In this document: positions 1 through 5,065 of the stretch, piece after piece
How positions within the stretch are numbered: position 1 is the first letter of the stretch
Layout of the letters: each line of letters begins with the position of its first letter
Source of the DNA: an uncultured Methanosarcinales archaeon
Lineage (GTDB): Archaea; Halobacteriota; Methanosarcinia; Methanotrichales; Methanotrichaceae
Reading direction: 5' to 3'
Assembly: GCA_937864385.1 (NCBI GenBank)
Contig: CALMJN010000100.1
Location: forward strand, 1 to 5,065
Length of the DNA stretch: 5,065 bases
Program-made: the position numbers and the translations under genes
Notes under the pieces: model-generated
What the model was told of the DNA's origin: nothing
Database searches by the model: none
Seen by the model: the letters and a program-made list of their open reading frames with translations, nothing else

Positions 1-709
1 CGGCGGGAAAGTCGATCTCCACGCTGCCCCGCAAAAGCATCTTAGCGGCAGTGACATAGACATTGCCGGGGCCGACGATCTTCTGCACCCTCTCCATGCT
101 CTCCGTGCCGAGGCCCATAGCGGCAATGGCCTGGGCCCCGCCCAGCTTGTAAATCTCATCCGCCCCGGCCATGTCCGCGGCGACAAGGGTGAGCGGCGTC
201 ACCGAGCCGTCCTTCTGAGGAGGGGTGCAGACCACAATGCGGCCCACATCGGCCACCTTGGCCGGTATGATATTCATCAGAGCCGAGCTGGGATAGGAGG
301 CCCGGCCACCTGGAACATAGGCTCCCACGCTGTCCAGGGGGACAGTCTTCTGGCCCACGGTGACCCCGGGGGCGACCTCGGTCAGCCACAGATCCCTGTC
401 CTTCTGCTGGCGGTGAAAGTGGAATATATTGTCCGCCGCATCGGCCAGTGCCTCCTTGAGCCGATCTTCGACCAGGTCATAGGCGGCATCAATCTCCTCC
501 TGGCTCACCCGCAGCTCATCGAGACGCGCTCCTTCGAACTTCTCCGTAAATCCAAATAGCGCCTCGTCCCCCTTCTCCCCCACCTCCATCACAATCTCAT
601 TGACCGTCTCCAGCACATCGGTTATGCCCACATCACGGGTGAGAAGGCCTCTCAGATCCTCCTCCTTCAGATCGCTAAGCATCTTGGCTATCACAATTAT
701 CAACTCCAT
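1..709 (-). CDS. hisD: Histidinol dehydrogenase, N-terminal half (runs off left edge)
   Basis: HisD oxidises L-histidinol to L-histidine in two NAD+-dependent steps, the last reactions of histidine biosynthesis, in the cytoplasm. The 236 codons present cover roughly the first half of a protein that is usually about 430 residues. Family blocks are clear: VGAYVPGGRASYPSS (residues 128-142), ALMNIIPAKVA (143-153), KLGGAQAIAA (188-197) and IVGPGNVYVTAAK (211-223), ending at VEIDFPA just before the conserved PSE region. The zinc ligands and the catalytic Glu/His pair lie beyond the window, so activity cannot be judged. The start is uncertain. ATG at 709 has no good ribosome binding site but sits just after the expected transcription start of a TATA-like element. 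GTG at 694 has GGAG nine bases upstream and gives MIAKMLSDL, also a natural HisD start. The frame has no breaks. It lies 46 bases beyond the ligase stop on the same strand but probably has its own promoter. Confidence 0.95.
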   Translation of the reverse strand, partial: MELIIVIAKMLSDLKEEDLRGLLTRDVGITDVLETVNEIVMEVGEKGDEALFGFTEKFEGARLDELRVSQEEIDAAYDLVEDRLKEALADAADNIFHFHRQQKDRDLWLTEVAPGVTVGQKTVPLDSVGAYVPGGRASYPSSALMNIIPAKVADVGRIVVCTPPQKDGSVTPLTLVAADMAGADEIYKLGGAQAIAAMGLGTESMERVQKIVGPGNVYVTAAKMLLRGSVEIDFPA

Positions 710-750
710 TATTCCCGAAATTTTCTCATATTAATTTTATAATAATTTTA
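710..750 (-). promoter_or_regulatory. Candidate archaeal promoter of hisD (TATA-like box)
   Basis: The 46-base gap between the ligase stop (756-758) and the hisD start is far richer in A and T than its surroundings. Read on the minus strand, TTATAAAAT at 742-734 resembles an archaeal TATA box, with A-rich sequence just upstream of it. Archaeal transcription normally starts about 25 bases downstream of the box, which here would be near 711-713, immediately before the ATG at 709. A leaderless or very short-leader hisD message is therefore likely. This is inferred from position and composition only. Confidence 0.5.
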
Positions 751-755
751 GTGGG

Positions 756-2450
756 TCAGATGGAATTGCTTCTGCCCCTCTGGCTGCGGTATAAAGACAG
801 TATCCTCTCCAGTGTATCTGCCTCCTCCAGGGACTTGTCGTCCCTCAATCGGACCATCCTGGGAAAGCGCAGGGCATATCCGGAGGAGTAGTTGGGGCTT
901 TTCTGGATCTCCTCATAGGCCACCTCGAAGATCACCGCCGGCTTGATCTCCACCTCCATGCCCTTCTCCAGTATGACCAGCTCCCGGAACATCTCCGTTA
1001 GCTCAGATAGCGCCTCATCGGTGAGGCCCGTAGCCACCCAGCCCACATCCAGAAGCCTTCCGGAAGACTGGTCCATGCAGGCCAGGCGGTAGGAGCCCAG
1101 TAGGCTCGCCCTCCTGCCCTCTCCCCATTTGGCCCCGATAACCACCAGGTCCAAAGTCTCCATGACCGGCTTTATCTTGAGCCAGTTCTTGCCCCTCTTT
1201 CCCGGAGCATAGGGGGAGGCGGGATTCTTGATTATCAGCCCCTCATGCCCGGCCTCTAGAGCCCGCTCATATGCTGCTTCTACCTCCGCAGGGCTGTCGG
1301 AGAGCATCTGGTCGGCGAGAAGATCCGCTTCTGCCACGCCCTCTAAGAGAGCCCTCCTCTCTTTCAGGGGCAGATGGGCCAGGCTTTCCCCCTCCAGATA
1401 GATCAGATCGAAGAGGAAGAGGCGCAGAGGGATCTCTTTGGCCAGCTTGGCCACATGGTATTTCCTTCGGAAGCGTTTTAAAATCTCCTGAAAAGCCATG
1501 GGCCGGCCATCTCCTCCCACCGCCACCGCCTCTCCGTCCAGTATGGCGCTTTCCGCCTTGACCCGCCGGGCGGCCTGGACCATCTCCGGCAGAGATGCGG
1601 TGACATTCTCCAGCCGGCGGGAGAAGACCCTTACCCGGTCTCCATCCTTATGAATCTGGACCCGGGCCCCGTCGTACTTCCACTCCACGGCGGCAGTGCC
1701 CATCTCCGCCAGGGCGGCGGGAATGCCCTCGCCCAAGGTGGCCAGCATCATCTTGATGGGATGGTTGATCATGACTGTGAGCCGGTCTAAAGTGCCCTTC
1801 CGGGCGGCTGCAGCCACCAGCCCCATATCGTTGGTCAGATTGTAGGCCCTCTCCACCTTCTCTGAGTCGGCCCCGGCGGCGTCAAAGGCCCGGGCTACGG
1901 CATCCCTGATCCCCCCCTCTCCGACGCCTATTCGCATGTCCTCAATGGCCAGGCGGGCGATGTACCTGGCCTCGATGGGACTGGCATGGCTGAAGAGGAA
2001 CTGAAGGTTCTTGATCTTGATATCCTGGCTCCTCCGGCCCGAGGAGCGGGCTATGGCCAGAAATCGGTTGTGCACCTCGATGATGGAGAGAGTGCTCTCC
2101 TCCTCGTCTCCCCGGTCCAGGAAGGCGGCCAGTCCCTGAGGCCTCTTCTTCTCCACCATTCCCGCCGCCACCAGGCCGGGATCCCCTGTGGCTCGGAGCA
2201 GGTCGGTGACCTGAGCCAGAGGACAGCCGCAGGCCCTGGCCAATGCCTGGTAGAGTATGGAGGGGCCCACACCCAGATCCAGGTCCAGGCCGGGCGGAAA
2301 GAGGGTTCCCATGACATAATTGCAGCATACGGCCAGCTCGGCCTCATCCAGGGTCCCCAGGAATGCTGCGACCAGTTCGATCTTATCCAGGGATCCGGAT
2401 GTCTCCTCTACCCTCTGGCAGAGAGTGGCAAAGACGAGAAAGCTGGTCAT
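756..2450 (-). CDS. lig: ATP-dependent DNA ligase (archaeal type)
   Basis: This enzyme seals nicks in duplex DNA through an enzyme-adenylate and a DNA-adenylate, and in archaea is the replicative ligase that joins Okazaki fragments. At 564 residues it has the normal archaeal length. Residues 1 to about 215 are the helical DNA-binding domain. The nucleotidyltransferase core carries motif I KYDG (258-261, Lys258 the AMP acceptor), FSRRLENVT (276-284), the strand LFLFDLIYL (344-352), EGLIIKNP (403-410) and motif V WLKIKP (423-428). The OB-fold follows to the end, with FEVAYEEIQKSPNYSSGYALRFPR (508-531, given here as a block). No key residue is missing. The ATG at 2450 gives MTSFLVFATLCQRVEETSG, which matches the usual family start; a GGGAG lies only three bases upstream. 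It begins 34 bases after the hom stop with no promoter-like sequence between them, so it is probably co-transcribed with ACT-hom, although its function is unrelated to amino-acid synthesis. Confidence 0.97.
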   Translation of the reverse strand: MTSFLVFATLCQRVEETSGSLDKIELVAAFLGTLDEAELAVCCNYVMGTLFPPGLDLDLGVGPSILYQALARACGCPLAQVTDLLRATGDPGLVAAGMVEKKRPQGLAAFLDRGDEEESTLSIIEVHNRFLAIARSSGRRSQDIKIKNLQFLFSHASPIEARYIARLAIEDMRIGVGEGGIRDAVARAFDAAGADSEKVERAYNLTNDMGLVAAAARKGTLDRLTVMINHPIKMMLATLGEGIPAALAEMGTAAVEWKYDGARVQIHKDGDRVRVFSRRLENVTASLPEMVQAARRVKAESAILDGEAVAVGGDGRPMAFQEILKRFRRKYHVAKLAKEIPLRLFLFDLIYLEGESLAHLPLKERRALLEGVAEADLLADQMLSDSPAEVEAAYERALEAGHEGLIIKNPASPYAPGKRGKNWLKIKPVMETLDLVVIGAKWGEGRRASLLGSYRLACMDQSSGRLLDVGWVATGLTDEALSELTEMFRELVILEKGMEVEIKPAVIFEVAYEEIQKSPNYSSGYALRFPRMVRLRDDKSLEEADTLERILSLYRSQRGRSNSI

Positions 2451-2484
2451 GTTCTCCCGCCTTCAGAGCTCTAGCTCTAATCCT

Positions 2485-3492
2485 CTAGAATATGGCATCG
2501 ATTTTCTTCGTCCTGTAGATGCTGATGACATCCGTCAGTATGGCCGAGGCGGTCTCTATGGACCCGGCTCCCAAACCGGTTACGGTGATGGTCCCGGAGA
2601 GGTCGGTATATATGGCCGCCGAGTTGAGAGTTCCGGATACGGCAATGGGGCTTCCCAGGGGAACCAGGGTGGGCCGGACGGTGAGCGCCGGCACATCCCC
2701 GATGAGCTTGATGGCATAGCCCTTCCTCTGGGCCAGAGCCAATGCCTCGGGCGTCACTCCGGTGATGCCGGTCACATCCACATCGCTGTACTTGACATCC
2801 ATATTGAACAGAGAGTTGGCCAGGATGACCACCTTTCCCGCCGTGTCCACTCCCTCCACATCATAGCTGGGATCGGCCTCGGCTATGCCCAGGTCCTGGG
2901 CCTCGGAGAGGGCGTGGGTGTAGGGTATTCCCTCCTCGGTCATGCGGGTCAGAATATAGTTGCAGGTGCCGTTGAATATGCCCTGGATGCCGGAGATGCA
3001 GTTGCCGACCAGAGTTCTCTCCACCAGGCTGATCAGAGGCATGGTCCCACCCACAGTGGCCTCGAACTTGAGCATCACACCGTTGTCCTCGGCCAGCTTC
3101 TTGAGGTGGCTGTAGGAGACCACCAATGGACCTTTGTTGGAAGTGACAACATGCTTGCCGCTGGACAGTGCCGCCTCCATGTGCCCCAGGCCGGGCTGGC
3201 CGTGCACTATGTTGGTGGGGGTGACCTCTATCACCAGCTCGGAGTCTATGGCCGATATGGCCTCCTTGCCCTTCATTCCCGATGTGGCCACATTCTCCAG
3301 GGTCCTCTCCCCCAGGATCTTACTGGCGTCCACTCCGTCCTCGGCCAGGACGGTGCCGGTGTGGTCGGTGACGCTGACGAGCCTGAGATTGAGGCCCATA
3401 TCCCGCAGCATGGCCTTCTTGCGGGACAGAGCATCCACCACCCCGTGGCCCACGATGCCGTAGCCCACCAGGGAGACCTTGACATCCCTCAT
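2485..3492 (-). CDS. hom: Homoserine dehydrogenase
   Basis: Hom reduces L-aspartate semialdehyde to L-homoserine with NAD(P)H. This is the branch point of the aspartate pathway leading to threonine and methionine (and isoleucine). The protein is 335 residues. The Rossmann nucleotide-binding loop is GYGIVGHG (10-17). SNKGPLV (118-124) includes the conserved Lys120. FNGTCNYILTRM (173-184) binds substrate. AEADPSYDVEGVDTAGK (204-220) holds Glu205, Asp216 and Lys220, which fall at the spacing of the acidic residues and catalytic lysine of the yeast enzyme. The protein stops after the catalytic fold, so the C-terminal ACT domain found in many bacterial Hom proteins is absent and regulation presumably comes from the ACT protein encoded just upstream. 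The ATG at 3492 directly follows the TAG of that gene (TAGATG), and GGAGG at 3505-3501, within the end of the upstream gene, is a strong ribosome binding site eight bases away. The frame is intact. Confidence 0.96.
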   Translation of the reverse strand: MRDVKVSLVGYGIVGHGVVDALSRKKAMLRDMGLNLRLVSVTDHTGTVLAEDGVDASKILGERTLENVATSGMKGKEAISAIDSELVIEVTPTNIVHGQPGLGHMEAALSSGKHVVTSNKGPLVVSYSHLKKLAEDNGVMLKFEATVGGTMPLISLVERTLVGNCISGIQGIFNGTCNYILTRMTEEGIPYTHALSEAQDLGIAEADPSYDVEGVDTAGKVVILANSLFNMDVKYSDVDVTGITGVTPEALALAQRKGYAIKLIGDVPALTVRPTLVPLGSPIAVSGTLNSAAIYTDLSGTITVTGLGAGSIETASAILTDVISIYRTKKIDAIF

Positions 3493-4131
3493 CTAGATCG
3501 CCTCCATCTCTATGGGCTCTATGACCAGTAGCTGCTTTTCCTTGCCCACCTCTCGCAATATGGAGAGCGCCTTCTGGATCTCCGCCTTGCCCGTGGCCCG
3601 GATCTTGAGATAGGCAGAAGATGGCTCATTGATGCCGGTCATGGATAAAGAGAGGTCCATGACCTCGGCATAGCCGGTGGTGTCGATTCTGTCGATGGTG
3701 TCGCCCAGATCGCTGTCCAGCACATGGCCCACCAGGACCACGGAGACGGACTCTATGAGCCGGTCCTCGCCCGCCCGGACCACGGAGATGCCGCTCTTCT
3801 TAAGCTCTTCCTTGACCGTATCGATCTTGTTTCTGTCCATCTCCACCACGAAGCGGTCGACCTGGTCCGTGAAGTACGAGTGGAAGAGGCTGGCGGGAAT
3901 CGCGATGCACAGGCCGGCCGCGGTGGTGATCGGCAGCGTCTGGATCGAGCCGAGATTGACGCGGTCCGACGCGCCGGACGCCGCCACGTACGCCCGGCTG
4001 TGCCAGTCGAAGTACGGCGAATCCGCGTACGACGACGTGTGCGCGTTCATCCGGCGGGCCCGCGAGGTGATCCCGGAGGTGACGGCGACGGTCGTCGGCC
4101 TGCCGGGCCTGGTCCTCCAGGAAAGCGACAT
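3493..4131 (-). CDS. Tandem-ACT amino-acid-binding protein, 5' end replaced by foreign sequence (in-frame hybrid)
   Basis: As it stands this is one open frame of 212 codons, but only residues from about 95 to 212 (about 3849-3493) make a coherent archaeal protein. That part resembles the small (about 165-residue) double-ACT proteins that precede hom in methanogens and are thought to sense an amino acid. It has the second half of a first ACT domain (VVEMDRNKIDTVKEELKKSG, 95-114, then ISVVRAGEDRL) and a full second ACT domain (SVVLVGHVLDSDLGDTIDRI, 130-149, through LSLSMTGINEPSSAYLKI to LLVIEPIE). Roughly the first 45-50 native residues are missing. In their place the frame reads an ExbB-type segment (about 61-94) and, before that, sequence antisense to a radical SAM fragment, so neither ATG 4131 nor ATG 4050 is a credible native start. 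The true product is best taken as a 5'-truncated gene, probably broken by a chimeric join near 3838-3852. The coupling to hom supports a regulatory role, which is an inference. Confidence 0.8.
   Translation of the reverse strand: MSLSWRTRPGRPTTVAVTSGITSRARRMNAHTSSYADSPYFDWHSRAYVAASGASDRVNLGSIQTLPITTAAGLCIAIPASLFHSYFTDQVDRFVVEMDRNKIDTVKEELKKSGISVVRAGEDRLIESVSVVLVGHVLDSDLGDTIDRIDTTGYAEVMDLSLSMTGINEPSSAYLKIRATGKAEIQKALSILREVGKEKQLLVIEPIEMEAI
3501..3505 (-). promoter_or_regulatory. Ribosome binding site of hom inside the ACT gene
   Basis: GGAGG lies eight bases before the hom ATG and within the last codons of the ACT gene, whose TAG (3495-3493) touches that ATG. It fixes the hom start and suggests translational coupling, in which ribosomes finishing the ACT protein re-initiate on hom. 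Confidence 0.7.
3850..3960 (-). pseudogene. Fragment of an ExbB/TolQ/MotA-family proton-channel subunit
   Basis: Read on the minus strand this encodes ITTAAGLCIAIPASLFHSYF followed by TDQVDRFVVEMD. That is the pattern of the last transmembrane helix and start of the cytoplasmic tail in ExbB/TolQ/MotA proteins: a TT.AGL..AIP helix, then an aromatic-rich turn and a stretch like (V/I)(D/E)R.V.EM. These proteins form inner-membrane proton channels that energise TonB- or Tol-type systems. Only about 35-40 residues are present, with no start, no stop and no partner ExbD gene, and the frame passes directly into the archaeal ACT sequence. GC-rich codons (CTG, GCC, TCG) contrast with the AGA/AAG/ATC codons on the ACT side. 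The family call rests on a short segment. Confidence 0.6.
3965..4112 (+). pseudogene. Fragment of a TatD-associated radical SAM protein
   Basis: On the plus strand, frame beginning at 3968, this reads DAPDAATYARLCQSKYGESA and continues DDVCAFIRRAREVIPEVTAT, then VVGLPGL. It matches what I know of the C-terminal half of the radical SAM family encoded beside TatD nucleases: a (N/D)APDA.TY..LC...(F/Y)G block, an F...AK/R...P.VTATVV strand and then PG(V/L)D. The CxxxCxxC cluster motif would be far upstream and is absent. Coding sense is opposite to the pieces on either side. It is cut at both ends: after LPGL the expected DIEACR-type continuation is replaced by sequence antisense to a TIM-barrel gene. 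About 48 codons survive, so it cannot be functional. Confidence 0.6.
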
Positions 4132-4435
4132 TCCGGGCCATATCGTCCTGCAGAGCCGGAGTGTCGTATTCGAAATCGATGGTGATCAGCCCCTGGTAAC
4201 CCAGATGCCGGAGTTCCTTCAGCGTCTTCGCACAATCGGCTTCGCCTTCTCCGATCACCGTGTTGCGCGACTGGGGCTCTCCCTTCTTGGCCACATCTTT
4301 CAGGTGAAAGCTGATGAGGCGGCCCTGCAACTGCCGCAGGCACTCGACCGGGTCCAAGCCGGAGCGGGCCCATTGTCCGCCGTCACCGCAGGCGCCGAAG
4401 TCCTCATAGCTGACACAGGTTATCTCGTGACCCAT
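4105..4435 (-). pseudogene. C-terminal fragment of a xylose-isomerase-like TIM-barrel sugar epimerase/isomerase
   Basis: About 110 codons encode the last strands of an AP-endonuclease-2/xylose-isomerase-like barrel, a family of sugar-phosphate isomerases, epimerases and inositol-catabolism enzymes that bind a divalent metal. Visible blocks are GACGDGGQWARSGLDPVECL (4396-4337), RLISFHLKDV with the metal-site-like FHLKD, IGEGEADCAKTLKEL, and GYQGLITIDFEYD where the family usually has an IEYE-like strand. The sequence then reaches VAFLEDQAR, the normal position of the C-terminus. The N-terminal two thirds are missing. The surrounding frame is stop-free from 4507 to 3800, but sequence upstream of about 4435 and downstream of about 4105 is not recognisable as this family; the downstream part is antisense to the radical SAM and ExbB pieces. 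Its base composition is less GC-rich than its neighbours, which suggests yet another source genome. The substrate cannot be told. Confidence 0.75.
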
Positions 4436-4561
4436 TCCAGTAACCCTCCACTGGCGGCGGTCGGCACAGGGACAAGGAGTTGCGGCGCGTCGGCACGCGC
4501 CGAGCATGCCGCAGGAACGAAGGGCCCCCCCGCGGCCCGGTCAAGGACTCGCCAGCCCGGA
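4436..4561. other. Unassigned GC-rich stretch between gene fragments
   Basis: I could not assign this stretch to any gene family on either strand. It contains a very GC-rich run (CCCCCC near 4525) and no convincing promoter, hairpin terminator, RNA gene or recombination site. It lies between the TIM-barrel fragment and the asparaginyl-tRNA synthetase fragment and may be a further short piece of unknown origin. Confidence 0.4.
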
Positions 4562-5065
4562 CTGGCGCCGGGTGCGGGCGAGATCATCGGCGGGGCGCAG
4601 CGCGAGGAGCGCCTCGACGTGCTCGACCAGGAGCCGCCCGCCGCCGACAACCCGCTGCTGAAACTCGGGCTCCTCCAGGTGGCCGTGGCACCCTCCAGCT
4701 TCCTGGCCGGGAAGGTACACCTCGGGAAAATCCTGCTGGAGGGGACCGATGTCGTCCAGGATGTAGAACCCACGCCCATAGGTGGAGATCACCAGGTCGT
4801 TGAAGTGCTCCTGGACCACGATTCCCGATACCGGCGCGTGGGGAAGGTCATTCTGGAGCGGCTGCCAGTGGTCCCCGTCGTCGAAGGAGACGTAGATGGC
4901 GTTCTCCGTCCCCAGGTACAGGAGGCCCCGGCGTACCGGGTCCTCGGCGATGACCTTGGTGTAGCTGAGCATGCTCACGGGGATACCCGTGACGATCTTC
5001 TGCCAGGTGCGACCGTAATCCCGCGTGCGGTAGACGTGGGGATCCCGGACGTTGGCCTGGTGGCC
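4541..5065 (-). CDS. Sortilin/VPS10-like BNR-repeat protein, C-terminal part (runs off right edge)
   Basis: The minus-strand frame is open from the right edge to a TGA at 4543-4541. Its first 111 codons (5065 to 4733) belong to the VPS10/sortilin-like, BNR-repeat glycosyl-hydrolase-type proteins, large secreted beta-propellers common in Acidobacteria, Bacteroidetes and related soil bacteria. Two Asp-box repeats are visible, RTRDYGRTW (13-21) and VSFDDGDHW (59-67). They are followed by the family signature region VVQEHFNDLVISTYGRGF (83-100) and YILDDIGPLQ (101-110). The usual exposed role is carbohydrate or protein binding; no enzyme activity can be claimed. After residue 111 the family resemblance stops abruptly and the remaining 60-odd codons are unrecognised, partly antisense to an asparaginyl-tRNA synthetase scrap, so the natural C-terminus is probably missing. 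The start lies beyond the window; the GTG at 4978 is internal. Confidence 0.75.
   Translation of the reverse strand, partial: GHQANVRDPHVYRTRDYGRTWQKIVTGIPVSMLSYTKVIAEDPVRRGLLYLGTENAIYVSFDDGDHWQPLQNDLPHAPVSGIVVQEHFNDLVISTYGRGFYILDDIGPLQQDFPEVYLPGQEAGGCHGHLEEPEFQQRVVGGGRLLVEHVEALLALRPADDLARTRRQSGLASP
4562..4630 (+). pseudogene. Short fragment of asparaginyl-tRNA synthetase
   Basis: Plus-strand codons from 4562 read LAPG, one variable residue, then [17 protein letters not shown]. This is almost word for word the conserved C-terminal block of bacterial asparaginyl-tRNA synthetase ([23 protein letters not shown] in the E. coli type, given by memory), which lies before class II motif 3. Similarity begins sharply at 4562, preceded by QPG where the family has MDV-like residues, and ends by about 4630, where DQEPP replaces the expected D-E-R-M helix. 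Only about 22 codons are involved, so this is a scrap rather than a gene. It lies antisense to the tail of the open frame that carries the sortilin-like repeats. Confidence 0.55.
4628..4732. other. Unassigned stretch between gene fragments
   Basis: Both strands are open in more than one frame, but no translation resembles a family I know. The minus-strand frame continuing from the sortilin-like repeats gives QDFPEVYLPGQEAGG and then a low-information stretch down to the TGA at 4543-4541. It does not follow the usual continuation of that family. Confidence 0.4.

Noticed and set aside
731..750. AT-rich stretch after the ligase as a transcription terminator
   Set aside because: Runs of T on the transcribed orientation are short and interrupted. 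The TATA-like reading for hisD explains the composition better, although a combined role is possible.
2465..2478. AGAGCTCTAGCTCT inverted repeat in the hom-ligase gap as a terminator or operator
   Set aside because: Six-base arms with a two-base loop and no following T-run make a weak hairpin. The same bases also form a direct repeat, and genes on both sides read in the same direction.
2320..3531. Open plus-strand frame of about 400 codons
   Set aside because: It lies antisense to homoserine dehydrogenase and the ligase 5' end, both with clear catalytic motifs. Its translation is rich in Gly, His and Gln, typical of an antisense shadow in GC-rich DNA.
4480..4803. Plus-strand frame rich in Arg, Gly and Pro as a gene
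   Set aside because: The translation is low in complexity, matches no family, and overlaps the recognisable sortilin-like and tRNA-synthetase pieces in other frames.
3838..5065. Integron cassette array, transposon or phage remnant
   Set aside because: I found no attC-like inverted sites, terminal repeats, target duplications, integrase or transposase fragments, and the pieces are internal gene parts in mixed orientation rather than complete cassettes.
1..5065. CRISPR array, tRNA or rRNA gene
   Set aside because: No regularly spaced repeats, no cloverleaf with a GGTTCGA-like arm and no conserved rRNA stretch were seen on either strand.

Overview
The left three quarters of the window (1 to about 3845) looks like a stretch of a methanogenic archaeon's chromosome, most plausibly a Methanothrix-like member of the Methanosarcinia. 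The pointers are an archaeal-type ATP-dependent DNA ligase, a stand-alone homoserine dehydrogenase without its own regulatory domain preceded by a small ACT-domain protein, frequent AGG/AGA/ATA codons, and an AT-rich TATA-like element in the one real intergenic gap. The lineage is inferred from protein character only.

All genes in this part are on the minus strand, so they read from right to left: an amino-acid-binding ACT protein (its 5' end lost), homoserine dehydrogenase (hom, 2485-3492), DNA ligase (756-2450) and histidinol dehydrogenase (hisD, from 709 off the left edge). The ACT stop codon abuts the hom start codon (TAGATG), a tight translational coupling that fits an ACT sensor paired with the aspartate-family branch enzyme. 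The ligase follows 34 bases after hom and is probably co-transcribed. hisD has its own candidate promoter in the 46-base AT-rich gap 710-755.

The right quarter (about 3845-5065) has a different character. It is mostly richer in GC and consists of short pieces of unrelated bacterial-type genes, in both orientations, without intact ends. In order they are: the last transmembrane segment of an ExbB/TolQ/MotA-type proton-channel protein (minus), a piece of a TatD-associated radical SAM protein (plus), the C-terminal end of a xylose-isomerase-like TIM-barrel sugar epimerase (minus), a very short piece of asparaginyl-tRNA synthetase (plus), and the C-terminal repeats of a sortilin/VPS10-like BNR protein (minus, running off the right edge). 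Two stretches between them (about 4436-4561 and 4628-4732) were not identified.

The join between the two parts falls inside the ACT gene and keeps the reading frame, giving a 212-codon hybrid. The simplest explanation is a chimeric assembly or chimeric library molecule rather than a new biological system. A genuine scrap-collecting recombination locus cannot be excluded without read-level evidence.
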